Assembly: GCA_023150915.1 (NCBI GenBank)
Contig: JAKLKA010000012.1
Coordinates: 1-64,000, forward strand
DNA: 64,000 bases
Direction of reading: 5' to 3'
DNA from: Polyangiaceae bacterium
GTDB lineage: Bacteria; Myxococcota_A; Polyangia; Polyangiales; Polyangiaceae
A program made the translations under genes and the position numbers. The notes below the pieces were generated by a model. The model had not been told where the DNA came from and did no database searches. It saw only the letters and a program-made list of their open reading frames with translations. Every line of letters starts with the position of its first letter. The stretch's first letter is position 1. Below, piece after piece: positions 61,741 through 64,000 of this stretch.

Positions 61741-62886
61741 ATGTCGAACTCGAAGATTGCTCGCACGCTCTCGGCCAGCGCCGCTGTCCTGTTCTTGGCT
61801 CTGCTCGCCTGTAAGAAAGAGTCGCCCGCCGCCGGGTCGTCGGCCACCGCGGCGGGCAGCGTCGCGCCCGCGCCCAGCGCCGTCGGCAGCGCGGCCCCCA
61901 AGGCCTCGTTCGAAGAGCTGGTGGCGCAGAGCAAGCCGCTCACCCTGTCGCCGGTCGCGCAGAGCGTGGGCGGCAAGAAGCTCGAGGCCACGCTGTGCAA
62001 GCTTCCGGGGGCCGGTTTCCTGGCGCCCAGCGCCTCGAGCGTGATTCGCGCCCTCGAGGTGGTGGGCGATCAGCTGCTGGTCGCGGATCACGAAGGCGTG
62101 CTGCACGGCTTCAAGGTCTCGACGGCCGGCGGGTGCCAGCTCAGCGTGGATGCTTCTTTCGGCGACGGTGGCAAGCTGAAGCTGCCGAACAAGATCGAGC
62201 ACCTCTCGAAGGCCGACTCGGGCTTGGTGATGGCCGCATCCGGCATCTTCGATACCTATGCGCTGCAGGGCGGAAAGAAGCTGTACGACTGCAAGGCCAC
62301 GGGGCACTTCGCGCTGGCCGAGAGCGGCAAGTGGGGCATCGTGCCCTGGGTCAACTCGACGGTCGAGATCGCGGAGCTCAGCAAGGACTCGTGCCAGCGC
62401 AAGGACTGGGTGCTGCAAGATCTGAGCGACAAGGCCAAGCGCAAGGGGCCGTTCACCATGGTGAACACCTCGGCGGTGATCAAAGACAAGATCTACATCG
62501 GCGGCATCCAGGCCGAGAAGGTCGACGGGCGCGAGCCGCGCATCGTGGTGATCTTCGACAAGGCGGGCAAAGAGCTGGGGCGCTTCGGCTCGACCGGGAA
62601 AGACTTCGGTGATGACTCGTTCGGCTGGGTGCACGGCATCAGCGCCTGCGGCGGCAACGTGTGCGTGGTCGACTCGAACTTCCGCCGGATGAGCGTGTGG
62701 AGCGCGGACGGAAAGAAATTCGTCGGCGCCGTCAAGCTCACCACCCTGTTCGGCGTGCCGGGCAGCGTGGCCTGGATCAACGACGTGACCCAGGCGAAAG
62801 ACGGTGCGATGTGGCTGCCCGCCGGCGTCGACCGCGAGGGCGGCAAGGTGGCCGAGGGCCTGGTGTACCGCGTGACGGGGATCTGA
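61741..62886 (+). CDS. Beta-propeller-like lipoprotein
   Basis: AAVLFLALLACKKESP lipobox; repeated blade-like segments. Confidence 0.65.
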   Translation: MSNSKIARTLSASAAVLFLALLACKKESPAAGSSATAAGSVAPAPSAVGSAAPKASFEELVAQSKPLTLSPVAQSVGGKKLEATLCKLPGAGFLAPSASSVIRALEVVGDQLLVADHEGVLHGFKVSTAGGCQLSVDASFGDGGKLKLPNKIEHLSKADSGLVMAASGIFDTYALQGGKKLYDCKATGHFALAESGKWGIVPWVNSTVEIAELSKDSCQRKDWVLQDLSDKAKRKGPFTMVNTSAVIKDKIYIGGIQAEKVDGREPRIVVIFDKAGKELGRFGSTGKDFGDDSFGWVHGISACGGNVCVVDSNFRRMSVWSADGKKFVGAVKLTTLFGVPGSVAWINDVTQAKDGAMWLPAGVDREGGKVAEGLVYRVTGI

Positions 62887-62941
62887 GCGCGTCGCGGCGC
62901 GGTCGCGGCCGCTCGGATTGTCGCGTAGCCTTCTGGGGCCC

Positions 62942-63682
62942 ATGCGCTCGATCCCCTGGCTGCCGCTGGTGCTCGTGCTGGGCGCGTGCCAGCGCGCGCC
63001 CAAGTGCGACGGCGAGCCCGAGGACCACGACCTCGAGCGGATGCGCGACCTGATCGAGTCTGGCAAGGAGCCGTGCCCCGAACACTTGCGACCCCAGATC
63101 GTGCTCGACCGGAGCGCGCTCACGTTGAACGGCAAGCGCTTGATGGCGCGCGAAGCGATCGCGCCGGGGCGTATCGCTCCCCTGTTCTCTGCCCTGAAAC
63201 AGAACCGCGAGACCTGGAAGATGACCCATCCGGGGCGCTCGTTCGACGCCCGACCCAAGCTCTCGATCGATCCCGAAACCGAGACCTGGCTCGCTGCCAG
63301 CGTGATGGCCAGCACCGCCTTCGCCGGCTATCCGGATCAGCAACTGCGCGTGGGCAAGCTCGACCTCTTCGTGCCGTACGCGCTCCCCGGTCCGCCTCAG
63401 CCCGACGCCCCTCCGGCGGTGGAGCTTCACCTGGAACGACGCGAGAGTGGGGCGCTGGGCGCTCGCTTTTTGGTAGCGAAGATGGTGCGCGAGAGCTCGC
63501 CCGATCTCGAAGGGTTCGCTCCGCTGGCAGAGTGGGTCGCCAGTCGCTGCGTCGCCACGCCGCAGCCCTGCGCCAGCGCCATCGTTCTCAGCGTGCGAGG
63601 TCCGTTCATCGGCGCCCTCGAGCTTCTGCGGGCCGTGCAAGCCCGGGCGCCGCTCTCGGGGGTCGCGGTGAAGTTCGGGTGA
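62942..63682 (+). CDS. Hypothetical lipoprotein
   Basis: MRSIPWLPLVLVLGACQRAP lipobox. Confidence 0.65.
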   Translation: MRSIPWLPLVLVLGACQRAPKCDGEPEDHDLERMRDLIESGKEPCPEHLRPQIVLDRSALTLNGKRLMAREAIAPGRIAPLFSALKQNRETWKMTHPGRSFDARPKLSIDPETETWLAASVMASTAFAGYPDQQLRVGKLDLFVPYALPGPPQPDAPPAVELHLERRESGALGARFLVAKMVRESSPDLEGFAPLAEWVASRCVATPQPCASAIVLSVRGPFIGALELLRAVQARAPLSGVAVKFG

Positions 63683-63740
63683 TGTCCCGTGCGTGAACTT
63701 TGAGCGCGACGCGCGCCAAGCGTCGTGCTTGATCTTCGCC

Positions 63741-64000
63741 ATGCGCATCGGGCTCTTGCTCTTGGCGGCACTGGCTTGGGGCTGCAGCGGCGACGGCGAC
63801 TCCGGAACCGGTGCGACCGGCGGCGGGGGCGCGGCCGGCAGCGCCGGCGGGGGCACGGGCGGCAGCGGTGGTGCGGGCGGCAGCGGTGCGATCGCTGGCG
63901 CCGGCGGAACCGGTGCGATCGCTGGCACGGGCGGCAGCGGTGCGATCGGCGGCTCGGGCGGCGGTGGTGCGATCGGCGGCTCGGGCGGAGCCGGCGGGGG
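63741..64000 (+). CDS. Gly-rich repeat lipoprotein (truncated by window end)
   Basis: MRIGLLLLAALAWGCSGDG lipobox; GG[ST]GAI[AG]G repeats; open to the edge. Confidence 0.6.
   Translation, partial: MRIGLLLLAALAWGCSGDGDSGTGATGGGGAAGSAGGGTGGSGGAGGSGAIAGAGGTGAIAGTGGSGAIGGSGGGGAIGGSGGAGG

Overview
High-GC window (likely Myxococcota/Polyangia, judged from MYXO-CTERM tails, Gly/Ser-rich lipoproteins and Ser/Thr kinases). No rRNA, tRNA, CRISPR array or transposase recognised. About 50 genes are supported. They include: three wall-active enzymes (M15 peptidase, SpoIID, NlpC/P60-like) with TSP3 repeats and MYXO-CTERM tails; a cysteine-rich/Kelch lipoprotein cassette followed by a decayed copy of itself; an ECF sigma/STPK pair; an MNT-HEPN pair; a coupled STPK/FecR/cyclase/OmpA operon divergent from an FHA-sigma54 regulator; an OmpA + DUF11 surface-protein pair; a small toxin-antitoxin island (NTase-like + RHH-like pair, and VapBC); a GuaB1-like IMPDH/GMPR; a desaturase-methyltransferase fusion with Psd and a sulfatase-type transferase; a 1431-aa kinase/STAND/GAF/sigma54 regulator; an ArsR-RND efflux locus; and a Uma2 gene flanked by a 44-bp direct repeat. 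Strongest leads: (1) the Uma2 gene between 43/44-identical direct repeats, one overlapping the RND permease stop codon; (2) the NTase/RHH pair behind two GTATATAC palindromes; (3) a collapsed tandem duplicate of the three-gene lipoprotein cassette; (4) a leader RNA at ~41.19-41.28 kb able to sequester its own Shine-Dalgarno; (5) a HEPN protein with the expected catalytic Arg replaced by Ser. All calls come from reading the sequence and the ORF track; no database search was run.
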